A stretch of DNA of 64,000 nucleotides from the NCBI GenBank assembly GCA_022605955.1, contig JAKCOZ010000022.1, forward strand, positions 4,402,001-4,466,000, given 5' to 3'. Made by a program: the position numbers and the translations under genes. The notes beneath the pieces are model-generated. The model was not told the DNA's origin and did not search any database. It was given only the letters and a program-made list of their open reading frames with translations. The DNA is from Rallus limicola (taxonomy: Eukaryota; Chordata; Aves; Gruiformes; Rallidae). This document shows, in pieces, positions 48,637 through 59,317 of this stretch (position 1 is its first letter; the number at the start of each line of letters is the position of its first letter).

Positions 48637-49604
48637 AGTGATAATTTAAAAATGGATTCAGCTCTTTTGTGATGCTGGTGTAGAGTGTGGGCACATTAAC
48701 TAGGTGATCTGCACCCACAAACTACCAACGTGACAACGCATGGCAGTGGGAGCCAATATCCTAAAAGGCTCTGGCTAGATACAGCCAGGTTAAGGTAACT
48801 TAGGTCTCATTCATGGAGGTCCAGAGCACCTGTAATTTTGGTATTCAACCAGACATCTTCAAAGCCGAGTGCCTCAAGATGAAAAGTCGTGGATAACCAG
48901 GTTCCTTGAGGTAATGTTCTGTTCTTTACTAACTGCTACTCATCACAGGCACAGAAGAGTGAAGTATGCTTGGAGTTACCTGTTCTGCATACAAGATAGG
49001 TGTAGAGCCCTCAACTCCTTTCCTTAAGGACTACTGACAGTAACCTTGCTGAGGGTCAAGTCCAGTGAACTTGGCTCATGTCAGAATGGGCACAGATCCC
49101 CAGTCCTAATGACAGGTGTGAAGTTGTACTTTACCTTAACCTGTCTCCAGCTGCATCATAAATGAATGCTTTCGTGGGAATCACCTTTATTTTAATGCTG
49201 TATTGGAACCCAAAAAATTCAGGGTTTTGGAAGGTGTTCTGACAGCTCCCCACAGCACTGCAGATGTTGACAGCACCATTTCCATCTGCTCCTTTCTAAA
49301 AATTGGGTGGGTGTGTGTGTGTGGGGGGGGTGTTTGTTTCTGTTTTGTCTTTTTTAAATCAACTGTAATCTAATCCCAGCTGAATGCTGTCATTTTTTAA
49401 AGATAAACATAAATCCCTTTTCCCTCTCATCCCTTCCCCACTGCCTCCCCTGAAGGTCATGGTTACCTTTATCAGACAAATCTCAGCTGCTTTTTTTTAA
49501 GGTTGTGTGAATGAAATTCATGACAGCACTGGGACACCCAAGTGAGTGCAACATCCTGATCTATTGGCTGATGTTCAAATGTGTGATGACAGATGTCAAT
49601 CTAA

Positions 49605-49695
49605 GTGCAGAGGGAGAAAAGATAATAGAGGACATGAAGTAATTAATCCAGCATCACAGATCAAGTTTTTGGAAGAATTAAAACCTCTGCCTTTT
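49605..49695 (-). repeat. Probable MIR remnant
   Basis: GACATGAAGTAATTAATCCA, then GCATCACAGATCAAG, then GGAAGAATTAAAACCTCTGC follow the order of reverse-oriented MIR blocks ('gttaagtaacttgcccaagg', 'gtcacacagc' and 'ggattcgaaccc'). Divergence is high, so the call is tentative. Confidence 0.35.
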
Positions 49696-49811
49696 TTGGT
49701 GGAAACACCTTAATGGGGAGACTTTTGTGTCCCTATCTCACTTTCCCTCTCAGCACTCGAGGACAAGTTTGGTTTCATTTGTCTTAGTGTGTCTTTCTAC
49801 AAAGAGAAATA

Positions 49812-49833
49812 ATTGGTAATTTTAATTACCAAT
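49812..49833. other. AT-rich inverted repeat
   Basis: ATTGGTAAT (49812-49820) and ATTACCAAT (49825-49833) are exact reverse complements around a TTTA spacer. ATTGG/CCAAT is also the CCAAT-box core and appears once per arm in opposite orientation. Confidence 0.45.
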
Positions 49834-51159
49834 AATACTTCACATTTCCAAGCCAACTTCTGCAGGTTTGAGAAGTTTAAGCAGACCTGATGTAACCTTT
49901 GAGCTGTCTTGCTTCCAGCATGCAGATGGTACCACTGGACAATGATCTTCTGCGGCTCTTACAGGAACTTTATTATTCCCATGAAAGCAGTACTCACCAT
50001 CCAGCTTGTGAATGGAAGGGTCACCCAGGTGATAGGTAAATTGTATTTGGGTTTATCTCTAAGTGTTAATAATGGGAAATAAGAGGAACCAGTGCTTCTG
50101 GTCCTGCTGTCCTATCAGCATGTGTCCTGCCTGACTGAAGAACATTTTGTGTTTGCCAGGATTCACTTAAATGTTGCAATTATACAATTAACATATTTAC
50201 CCTGTGCACATAATTATACAGAGTAACTGTAATCATGTCAATATGAGATGGGGAAAGAAAACCCTGCGTTGTTTTATTAGTCCTAGTGATTCAGATGAGA
50301 ACCTCGGATTCAAGAGAACCTTAAGGGCTTGATACAGCACCAAAACTGTTCATGTGCAGATGCCATAGAAGAATGTAGGGTTGCTGGAGTACTGTGGGTT
50401 TCAAGCCTTTGGATACCTGCCCTCCAGTGTGGACTCCCTGGACTCAGCATGGCTGATGACAAGCTTTTCAGAGAGAACAAACTTGAGTGCAGTGACTGAC
50501 AAGACTGTGCCTGTATTATACCAGTCTGTGTACAGAGGGTGTACTTCTGGGGTTCTGAAAGTGATGCTTCTCTAAGTTCCACAAACCCACAACATCTCTG
50601 GACAAAACAGCACAACAACACTTGCTTTAGTGTGGAGTGGAAGAAAGCAACCGATCTCAGTTACCACTATAGCCTTGAAACCACTAGTCACCACTCTAGT
50701 GTAGATAAGTAATCTGTGAGACTTTTTAATAGTATAGTTCTTTTTCCTCAGTTAGAAGCTGGCATTAGTATTGAATTGCTCTTCCAGACTTCTTTGAATA
50801 CTGCATACTAGGAAAAGCACCATTGTAGCAAAGGCCACACAGAGTTAAGCTGAGGTATGGCAGGAGGAGAGTCCTTCAGAAACATTGAGTGAATCCACAA
50901 GGACTTCATGTGGGTGGAAACCAGAAAAAAGATCTTGCTGACATTCGCTTTTTCTTTTATTGTTTTTTTTTTTTAATTCAAAGATGAACCGGTATGGTTG
51001 TGGGCCTTTCCATTGTCTGAGGAGCCCTCAGTGGTCTACTGAGGAGCCAGCAGATCCAACATATCTGTTCCTGAAAGAAACACAGTGCAAAAGAATTGGT
51101 CTCAAAGTTGTTGTTTGCAGCTGACTTGCTGTGTTTTGAGCAAAGTTTCTTATTCAGTG
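49834..51159. other. Non-coding DNA with an exon-like segment
   Basis: The segment 49919-50035 has splice-like edges (see findings). An AT-rich complex block at about 50150-50250 (with GCAATTATACAATTAACATA) resembles conserved regulatory DNA. A T run lies near 50963-50975. No gene can be named. Confidence 0.45.
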
Positions 51160-51470
51160 GATAATAGATCAGGAGGGAACTTTAGGAGGTCATGTAGCCC
51201 ACATCTCTGCCTCAGGACAGGCACAACTACAGGTAAATTGACCATGTCTGGGTGTTTCCAGCCTGTTCTTAAAAACCTCCGGTGATGCAGAATCCCCATT
51301 TTCTGTAAGTCCATTTCAAGACTTTTAGGCTTATTATTACTAAGATGTTCTTACCATCTAACTTAAATCTATTGTGTTGATCTTTAAACTTGGTATTTCT
51401 TGTCCTTTCCTTTTTGTAGCTACCTTGAAGACTTTTGTCATGTCTCCCTTGAGGCTGGAACGGTAGAAAG
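51160..51470 (-). mobile_element. Old CR1 retrotransposon fragment
   Basis: On the plus strand the order of blocks is that of an antisense CR1/L3-like 3-prime region: AGGAGGGAACTTTAGGAGGTC, CTGCCTCAGGACAGGCACAA, CTTAAAAACCTCCGGTGATG, then TAACTTAAATCTATTGTG, and CATGTCTCCCTTGAGGCTGG. It is much more diverged than the two young CR1 ends in this window, so it represents an earlier wave. No intact reverse-transcriptase frame remains. Confidence 0.72.
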
Positions 51471-54104
51471 ACAGCAACAGCTTGCAGGGAGCTTCTATTT
51501 TATTTTCTTCCCCTTCCTTTTGATTGCCTTTTCCAGTTATCTTGAGTGTCTGCTTATATAGCATGCTGTGAGTCAACAGGGTTTATAGAGAGGGTAAAAG
51601 GGCTTATTTTGGGCACTTCAGTTGTTTGCTGCAGCTCTGAAGGAGTAGAAATGCAAGTGGAAGTGCAAAATAGTGATTCTTCCCATTTGGAGATGGGCAA
51701 GCAAGCAGAGGTTACACTGTGAGAAGGGGCTGGCAATCCCTGAGGAACTCCTGGCAGTGGGGCTGAGTCTCAGTGCTGCAGGCAGGGTACTGGCCCTCAG
51801 TTCTAGGGGAGTATGTGCACGGTGAAGATGGGTACAAATACTTCCCAGGGTGACTTGCATCAACACCATGTACCAAGTGGAAGGTGATTGAGCCCCTAAA
51901 ATCTTTAATCTCCCAGAATTCACCTATGGCTACAGGTTTAAGATCCCCCATAAATGTGTACCGATTTCCCTGAAGTGGGGTGCAGCTGGAGCTCACTTTT
52001 ACAAGATTTAGATGACTTACATCACATCCTGCATGGCAGAGCTACCTGACATAACCTGTTGAGAGATGTCCTGGGTGTTGAAAGCTGCGTACGGGATGCT
52101 GTAGGCAGATCACGAAAGCTTTATGAGTGAGTGCTTTTGGTTAATGCAGTGATTAGCAGCAAGCAGCCAGCTCTTTCAAAATCTTCCTTTAGGGATTTGT
52201 ATTCTTACTGTAGAAACATTAAACAGAATTCCAAGTTGTGTGTCCAAACCAAGCTGGCTCGTGTGTATAACACATACTGTGCCAGCTCTTTTCTTACCAC
52301 AGACCAATCAGCCTCCCAGTCAGGAGAGACCATTCTAGAATAATACCAAGTCCTGACTGCCTCTTTTGAACAGTTTGTGACTTGTCTCCAAAGCACAGCT
52401 GTATCCAGAGGCTTCTACCAAACTGGACAGTACGACCTGGTACCAGCCATTGGTTCAGCACACAGAAACACAGACAGTAAATGAGAAAGGGTAGTTTTGT
52501 AACTTTAATTGCTAATTAAAAGAATACTTTTTGTTCTGTGACCTTCAGGTTAGGTGTTCAAGTGCTAAAGTTTAACCTCCATTTGACAGATACTGTTCTG
52601 ATATGACCTATATTTCCCAGATATCATTTTAATTGGTTGCTAGCACTTATAGCAGCATAAGATAAATTTTCCTGATTCTTATTTCATGATTAATGTCTAT
52701 CACATCATTAAATTGCATGTGGCTGTGTTGTATTCTGTGTGTTGAGATCTAGATGCCCAGCATTGCATCGTTTTTTCCCCCAAATATTTTGAACACCTCA
52801 AATTTTGGCAGGTCTTGAATAATTAATTCCGCAGAAATTATAGATATCATTAAAATGAGGGGGTTAATTCTCATAAAGGGTCAAATTCTGAAAGAGAAAA
52901 AAAGGAGTTTAACCTTGGTTAATGCCTGCAATTTTGAGGCTTTACTGTTCTGAGTGTGTTTCATAGGCTGATGTAGGGAAGGAGCCTTGAAGACTCTGCC
53001 CTGTGTTGAAAGGCGGACGTGCCTTCCAACTTTCCTTACTGCCTAGCCACACAATGCTTTTTTCAGGTGTGTCCATTGCTTAGCTGGGACAAGGCTTTCC
53101 CAGTGTGAAAAATGTTGTTTAAGTGATATAAAAGGAACTTTATGCTTTCAGAGAGGTACCCAGAACTTCAGAGAAGAGGGATATCTTGTGATAAACCAGG
53201 TTGTAGTTTACCTCGGTGATCAGCTCTAATTCAGAGTAGAATTTAGAACAGTAAAAGATGGTATCCTAGAATCTCAATGAATATAAATTTGTGCATCTCT
53301 GTAACTGATTCCAGTGCTCTTTTATACCAACTAAAGATCTGAATCTTGTCTGGTAAAGAGGAATAAAGAAGTTCTCAAGGAATTGCTGTGGAGCAGGTGG
53401 GTATTTTTCATCAGGTTACCCAGCGCGTTGAGCCTGAACAGCAGCCGCCTGGGGAAGAGCTCTGAAAACATAACGCTTGCAAGTCTCCAGGAGCACACTT
53501 TAAAGCAGAGTGTGTGTGTGTGGTTCATCAGCCAAGCAGAAAAAAATATATTTAAAAATCACTATTCTGTTTACTAATTACCTTTGGGAACTGAGGAGAA
53601 GTGACGCTTTTACAGGGGAATCAGCAAAAAAGTTCTGTGATCTCATGCAATTTTGCTGAGTAGATACAATCCTAGACAAGGTGTTTTTCAGTGCAGATTC
53701 CCTGTAGGAGGGGAAAGTAAAAAGTCTCAAATCTCTCCTGATATGTGTTTCTGTTTTTTAGTATTTCCCAATCATCCCAATATTCAGGGCCTGATGAGGC
53801 TTCTGGCTGCGGCAGGACAGTCAGGAGTAGAGCTGAACTTGGAGTGTGGTGTAACTGCATGTTTCTGCACCAGCCATAAAAATAAAATTAAAAAATTCAG
53901 CTGAATTTTTTGCTTTGCTTGAATTTTCAAAGGGTAAAGCTCACAACAGGGTTGAATTGAGAACATTTTCTCTGAGATCCCAGTAACTTCAGTTCCTGAG
54001 AGATGGTTTCTGTGATTGTGAGAAGAAAGGTCAAAATGAGCAAAAAAAGTCAATTTGTTAGGAAGTGACTTCTTGAAAAGATAAGGCTGTCTTCTTCCCT
54101 ATAT
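51471..54104. other. Non-coding single-copy DNA
   Basis: No recognised gene. 52500-52900 is AT-rich complex sequence with many TAAT cores. A GT run lies at 53510-53522. The open frames near 51554-51996 (minus strand) and 53653-53904 (plus strand) have no domain. Confidence 0.5.
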
Positions 54105-54109
54105 GCTTA

Positions 54110-54634
54110 TGTCCTGGTTTCCTCTGGGGTGGAGTTACTTTTCTTTCTAGTAGCTGGTACAGCACTGTGGTTTGGATTTTGGATGAGAATACTGTTGTTA
54201 ACACGCTGAGGTTTTAGTTGTTGCTGGGTAGATGTAGTGCTTACACTCAGACAAGGGCCTTTCAGCTCCCTTACACCTTGCTGGGTGCAGAAGCAGTAGC
54301 AGAGCACAGCCAGGAGAGCAGAGCCAGGCTGCCCAAAGGGGCAGTCCCTGCCGGAGAACTCTCTGGATATTACTGGGGAAGTGAGCTGGGAGTTGGGGTG
54401 CTGCTCCAAACTAGACTGGACATCAGGGCATGGCAGTGTTCCTTCTGCATTTAGTGAGCAATTGTGTTTGTGCATCACTTGGTGTAGGATGTTCTTGTTG
54501 TAGTTGTTTTATTATTGTTGTTGATTTTTTTGTTATCCTTTTGTTACCCTGTTAATCATCTCAACTAGCGAGTATTTTTCCCGTTCACCTCCCCCATCCC
54601 ACTGGGCAGAAAGGGCTGAGCTTCAACCACGACA
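54110..54634 (+). mobile_element. Solo LTR of an avian ERVL-type endogenous retrovirus
   Basis: The element starts TGTCCTGGTTTC and ends AACCACGACA, with the TG...CA termini of an LTR. Internal landmarks resemble the common bird LTR family: TTTCTTTCTAGTAGCTGGTA near the start, a TTTTAGTTGTTGCT block, GTGAGCAATTGTGTTTGTGC followed by ATCACTTG, a TTG/TTA-rich stretch, and CCCATCCCACTGGGCAG near the end. The flanking 5-mers GCTTA (54105-54109) and GCTCA (54635-54639) fit a target-site duplication with one change. No retroviral coding sequence adjoins it, so it is a solo LTR left by recombination. Open frames inside it are incidental. Confidence 0.85.
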
Positions 54635-54810
54635 GCTCATCATGTTGTTTAGCATCTATGTAAAGTGTCCTTAAAATATTTTCTTTCACTTCTTTGCTCC
54701 TAAGGAGGGTAATAGAGAGGCATATTAGCATTTGGGATTTCCCAGTACAAGGAGGGGAGTCGCTTCTCCTTCCGGCAGCTGCCGTGTGTAAGGACAGGTT
54801 GATTTTGTTT

Positions 54811-54955
54811 ATCATAGAATCATAGAATTGTAGGAGTTGGAAGGGACCTTGAGAGATCATCGGGTCCAACCCCCCAGCCAAAGCAGCTCCCTAGGACATA
54901 TCACTCAGATAGGCATCCAGACGGGTCTTGAATATCTCCAGAGAAGGAGCTTTAG
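54811..54955 (-). mobile_element. CR1 retrotransposon 3-prime end, truncated
   Basis: The plus strand begins ATCATAGAATCATAGAATTG, the reverse complement of the CR1 tail with its short tandem repeat terminus. It continues GAGTTGGAAGGGACCTTGAG, ATCATCGGGTCCAACCCCCC and GACGGGTCTTGAATATCTCC. This is a typical avian CR1 in minus orientation, truncated after about 145 bases; similarity fades near 54950. It lies only 176 bases beyond the solo LTR. Confidence 0.93.
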
Positions 54956-57900
54956 GACCTGGTTATTGTGTTGAATGTTTTGTACCTGGAAACATCTTAC
55001 CTAGTTCTATTTTTACTGCTGTTGCTAGTAATGCTAGAAAAGGAATGGGAGCTGTAATAGGACAGCCAGCATCATTTACCTTCAGCAGCGCTTCCTGCCT
55101 GACTTTGTGACTCCTCTTTTACAAGCAGAAGAAATAAGGGACGGTGTATTGTGGTTTTTGCCAAGGATCCTGATGTTTGTGGCTCTGGACTCAATGGCCC
55201 TGCGACACAGGCTGGGCCAAAATAAATTAGGATTAACCTGATGATTTAAAAAAACCCCACCAAAACCTCCCACCAAACCAAAAAAGGGAAGTTTGTTTAG
55301 AAAGGGAGCGTGCTCTTTGTATTCCTTGCCACTCTGAGTGACAGGCAGGTGACAGTGATTTGTGAGGAGGTTGGAACCAGGATTTAACAGGAGAGAAAGC
55401 AATGTCTTTTGTGTTGTGGCCAAATTAAATTCGAGTTTGAAGAGCCGTTGAAATATTTCTGTCCTGGGAGCACATGTTGAGGGAGGGGAGGTATGTCAAA
55501 ATTGTTCTAAAATATTGCTTATGTTTTCTTGTTGATTTTCTATTCCGTGTGAGAGAGAAACACGGAAAACACATGTGAGGTTTGGAACTGCTCGGAATAT
55601 TTTAATAGAAAAGACTTTTTCAATTACAAAGCCATTTCCCCCAATATTTGGAAAATCTATTTTGATTACATTTCTTTTTATAAAAAACAAAACAACCCCA
55701 AGGGATTGAGTGCAATGATTGTGTCAAAAGCTATTGGAATTTCTGTGGGAGGAGCACTTTTAAAAATTCCAAATCCATATTTTAGCAATGAAGTACAACC
55801 ATAAGTACATTGTTATGAGCTTAGAAAGCTGAAAACCATCCACTGAGATATTGATGGATCTCAAGCCAAAGGGAAAGAGAAAAAAAATCCCAGAAAATAC
55901 ATTACTAACGTTGTCATCATGGCTACTAGTAAATATGGGGTTCTGGTTTTCAGGGACTACTAAAAATCTTTTGTTTTAAACTCACTGATGTTGGCTGCTC
56001 CAGCATAAACACCGGAGTACTGAAGGGCTGCTGCTGTCAGAACAAAGCCTCAGGCTGCTGCGTAGCTTATGAGTGTGAGGGATGTATCGGACATCCTTAT
56101 TTTGAACATGTCCCCTTCCACGTTTCTGTTCATCAAATACATTTCAGGAGCACACCAAGAACAGACACAGTAATTCTGTGTGCTAAATTACAGAACCATT
56201 CATTCCTCGGTGATATCCATAGCATCAAGGTTACCAGGAGGAGAAATCAAATGAATTTGGAACAAGGGAGAGCTTTGTTTCTGCCCATGCCTCGCATTTG
56301 CGCTGTGCCGCCTCACGCTCGTCATTTGCGGCCTTGCACACCCGTTCCCCATTCCCCCCACAGCCCAGGCCTGAGCCGGTTGGCTTCATGGCTGCCGCCT
56401 TCATGCAATCCGTGCTGCCGGGCTCCCAGCCGTACCCAGCTGCCATCCTGACTGCCACCCTCATCTCTGGCCTGGTGGCTCTGGGGCCTGGTGTTACGGA
56501 GGGTGGGCTTTGCTGTATGCACGTGTGGTGGCTTTGTGGTGCAGATGCTGCCTGATGCCAGGCTTCTGAATTCTGTTGAACTTCTAGTAAGGGCAATCTC
56601 CCCCAAAGTTTTGTTTTCCTCTTGCAGTCAGTCTTTCCTCTGCTGCTGTATACAGCACACTGAGACTTTTCCTTCCAGCATTGTGGACCTGCTGATTATT
56701 GCAATTTACTTGTTTTTTGATAACAGCCTATGCCTCTCTTCTCATCCTCCCCCTCCCTGTGACGGTTTTGCCTGGGAGAGCAGTCCCAGCTAGAGCCCAC
56801 AGCCTGGATTTTGTCCATTCCTCCGTGTACCAGGAGGTGTAAAGCTGCTCTTGCATCTGCCAGCAGCCGAGCTGGTGGTTATTTGCAGTTTATTTTCTGG
56901 CTGCAGCCAGTCTGTCATGCCTTTGTTTGAGAAAGAGGGTCTGTGGTAAAGGTCTTCTTCCTGCAAAATCTTCCTGAGGGCACCAGTGAAGAGCAGCTCT
57001 GCAGGAGTTGCACCTGGATGCAGATAAGATGAATGCTTGTCCATGCAACCCTGCCATATCCCAGCTCTCCTTTCCAGAGTCACACAAGATTCCAGCTGCT
57101 GTGCCAGAGATGCTGGTTGGAGCAATCGAATCCAAGTGAAGACGAACTGCTGCAGCTGGTTTCTTGGGATTAGTTTTGGGAGGAGATTTACGAAGAGCTT
57201 TTTGGAGCCTCCCGGCTGTGCCCGCTGCTGCCACAGGGGAGGTTTGCATGTCACATACTGCAGCCATTTACATTATGAACATGTTGGTAACAAGTTACCT
57301 GTCTGTGATGATCGCTTAGTGCCTAGGACACTGATATAAGTTTATTTCTAAGTGCTGGTGAAGGTTTTTTAGGGCACTTGTGAGAAATAACTCCTCAGCG
57401 TGACCTGAAGCCTCATCTCTGTGCCTTGCCTCAGGAGATAAGTTGTTTCTAGGCTGTCCCAGTATTGTTGCTCCCATCACCTTTCCTCTTCCAGTATCCT
57501 CATGAAAAAAAGACATCCATCAAAACCAAAAGAAGTTAATGTTTCTCCATGGATTTATTTTGGAATATTCATGTCAGTTTATTGTCCCAAAGGAGAGACA
57601 GCCCAAGTTTCACAGACAGAAGATTGCTGGGCACTAATGCTTTTAAATGCTTTAGAAAAATCTCACCCTTTATTTTCTGGATCCCACTGACTCAAATGGA
57701 AAACTATCTCCATAAACAGCCAAGGACAGGGTTAGGAAATAGCCCGAGTTTGTATTTTTCTGCCCTTCAGAGGGTTATTGTCCTTAAGGCAGAAAACCCA
57801 GATCCACTTCTCTGTCTAATCTGACCCATACTGAATCATGAACCATGTTAGTCTCATCCTCTTGGTTTATATGGGAGCGGACGCTTCTTCGTTTCTTAAT

Positions 57901-58427
57901 ATAGTTTTGCTTTAAATGATTCATATTCTGCTTCATCATTTTCATTGCACTTTATAGAAACTTGGCAGAGGCCTGAAGGACCTTTACTCTCTCCAGCTTG
58001 TCACTCCAGATGGCTTTGCATTTCCACAGCAGATGAGATGCTCTGGTCATGGCAGTGCAGTTGCATGCATTTACTAATCCGCTTTGCCAATCTCCTGGAC
58101 CCTTGTAGGATGCTTCTGTGCACATTTGAAGAGTTTGCATTTAAATGGGCTTTTGAAATTCATGTTACATTTTCTTATTTTAATTACTGTCCCTGCTTCT
58201 CTCATAGTTATACTCTGTTGGAATACTTTGGGACTATTCAGGTTTCTTGTGATTTTGGTAATAAATTTAGATCTGTTTTTATTGCTATTATAGAAGGATC
58301 TAAATACCTAATTAGCGTTTCCATAGTTTTGTTTTGGCTGTTGGTTGGGGTTTTTTTGAGTAACTGTATATATAGATTGCAGGTTGCATTTTGCTTCACA
58401 AAAAATACAGTAAAAATAGGCAAAAGA
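54956..58427. other. Non-coding DNA with a CpG-rich patch
   Basis: No gene recognised. It contains A/C-rich low-complexity DNA at about 55246-55290, an 8-bp inverted repeat (TTCCGTGT at 55543-55550, ACACGGAA at 55560-55567), and the CpG-rich patch 56285-56530. The minus-strand frame at 56790-57254 (154 codons) and the plus-strand frame starting at 57945 show no domain. Confidence 0.5.
56285..56530. promoter_or_regulatory. Small CpG-rich patch
   Basis: CpG dinucleotides are concentrated here, with seven in about 58 bases beginning at CTCGCATTTGCGCTGTGCCG, and about fourteen in all. Base composition is clearly richer in G and C than the neighbourhood. Open frames exist on both strands (56298-56555 plus, 56231-56596 minus), and a good acceptor-like tract (CATTCCCCCCACAG, ending 56363) lies inside. 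It could be a minor promoter, an exon of an unknown transcript or a GC-rich chance region. Confidence 0.35.
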
Positions 58428-58540
58428 GTAGTATCTCCATTTTACTGTTGGGGAACTAAATGTCTGAAAGATTAACTGCTTTGTCCCAAGATGCTCAAGA
58501 GACTGTGGCAGAGTCTGGGACCTCCATTCTTTGTGGCTTT
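58428..58540 (-). repeat. MIR SINE remnant
   Basis: The plus strand shows the reverse MIR order clearly: TATCTCCATTTTACTGTTGG, GGAACTAAATGTCTGAAAGA, TTAACTGCTTTGTCCCAAGA and GTGGCAGAGTCTGGGACCTCC. These match 'tccccattttacagatgagg', 'aactgaggcacagagag', 'ttaagtaacttgcccaagg' and 'gtggcagagctgggattcg'. The end of a 176-codon open frame (57945-58475) lies in this SINE. Confidence 0.72.
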
Positions 58541-59273
58541 CATGACTTTTGTGCCGTAAATTCATGAAACCTTGTGGGATCAGACCCGCAGAAGCTTGGA
58601 GAACAGATCCTATGCAGAGAGTCAGTAAAATGAGATTCCATACAAGTGCAATTTCACTTCCATAGTGAGAAAATGTTTCTGACTATTAATTTACTTTTCA
58701 TCTCTGAATATATCTGAGTCAGAAGTGGTATGAAATACTGTGCCATTTGCAACTGTGTCGGAGTTTGGACTGTGTCTGGGTCAGCCAGGGAAGTTGTACT
58801 CAGCATATTGAGACAGGGTATTTCAGAAACTCCCCTCTAGGCACTTACTGGGTGGCAAACATGCTTCATATTCATAAAATGTCATTTTTTTCTGAAAAAC
58901 AGTCCTATTGCGTTACCCTGAAATAAGCTTACTTAAAATTATGGCCCTATTGTGTTTCTCTGAGGCTGTCTTTGGCTACTCCTCTGGCTTTTGCCTCAGG
59001 TCTTGGTATATGACAAATGAAACCACGCTGGTGGCTTCAATCGAGTACTCTGGTAGGTGTTACTCAAAGGTAGCAAGTTGAGTCATGCTCCAATTAGTGG
59101 GTTTGCTCCTTTTGAAGTACTTCCAGCAGATTGCATCTCATTCCACTGTCAGTACAAGATGCCTTTTTCTACTTACCTGGTCCCTAAAAAGGGTTCAACA
59201 TTGCACACGGGGATGTATAAGTTCAAGATCACTTCTCTGGTGCTGTTCTCATTACAGAAGCCTGTGAAAAGGT

Positions 59274-59317
59274 GGAAAGCACCCCTGGATTTGTAGGAAA
59301 GCACCCCTGGATTTGTA
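59274..59317. repeat. Exact 22-bp tandem duplication
   Basis: Two identical copies of a unit beginning GGAAAGCACCCC and ending GGATTTGTA lie head to tail at 59274-59295 and 59296-59317. Identity implies a recent slippage or end-joining event. Confidence 0.95.

Larger units (their letters stand above)
45446..49600. other. Non-coding single-copy DNA
   Basis: No gene recognised. It includes TG/TA-rich DNA at about 45959-45985, a G-rich tract at 46513-46541, an 18-bp perfect palindrome at 47934-47951, a 27-nt hairpin at 48610-48636 and a GT/G tract at 49309-49331. The 144-codon minus-strand frame at 46722-47156 lacks any recognisable domain. Confidence 0.55.

Noticed and set aside
54107..54478. 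123-codon minus-strand open frame
   Set aside because: It lies almost wholly within the solo LTR, antisense to it, and shows no domain.
56790..57254. 154-codon minus-strand open frame
   Set aside because: A second unrelated frame (56890-57267) overlaps on the same strand with equal openness. No domain is seen.
57945..58475. 176-codon plus-strand open frame
   Set aside because: No recognisable domain, and its end lies inside a MIR remnant oriented the other way, so it is best explained as chance.
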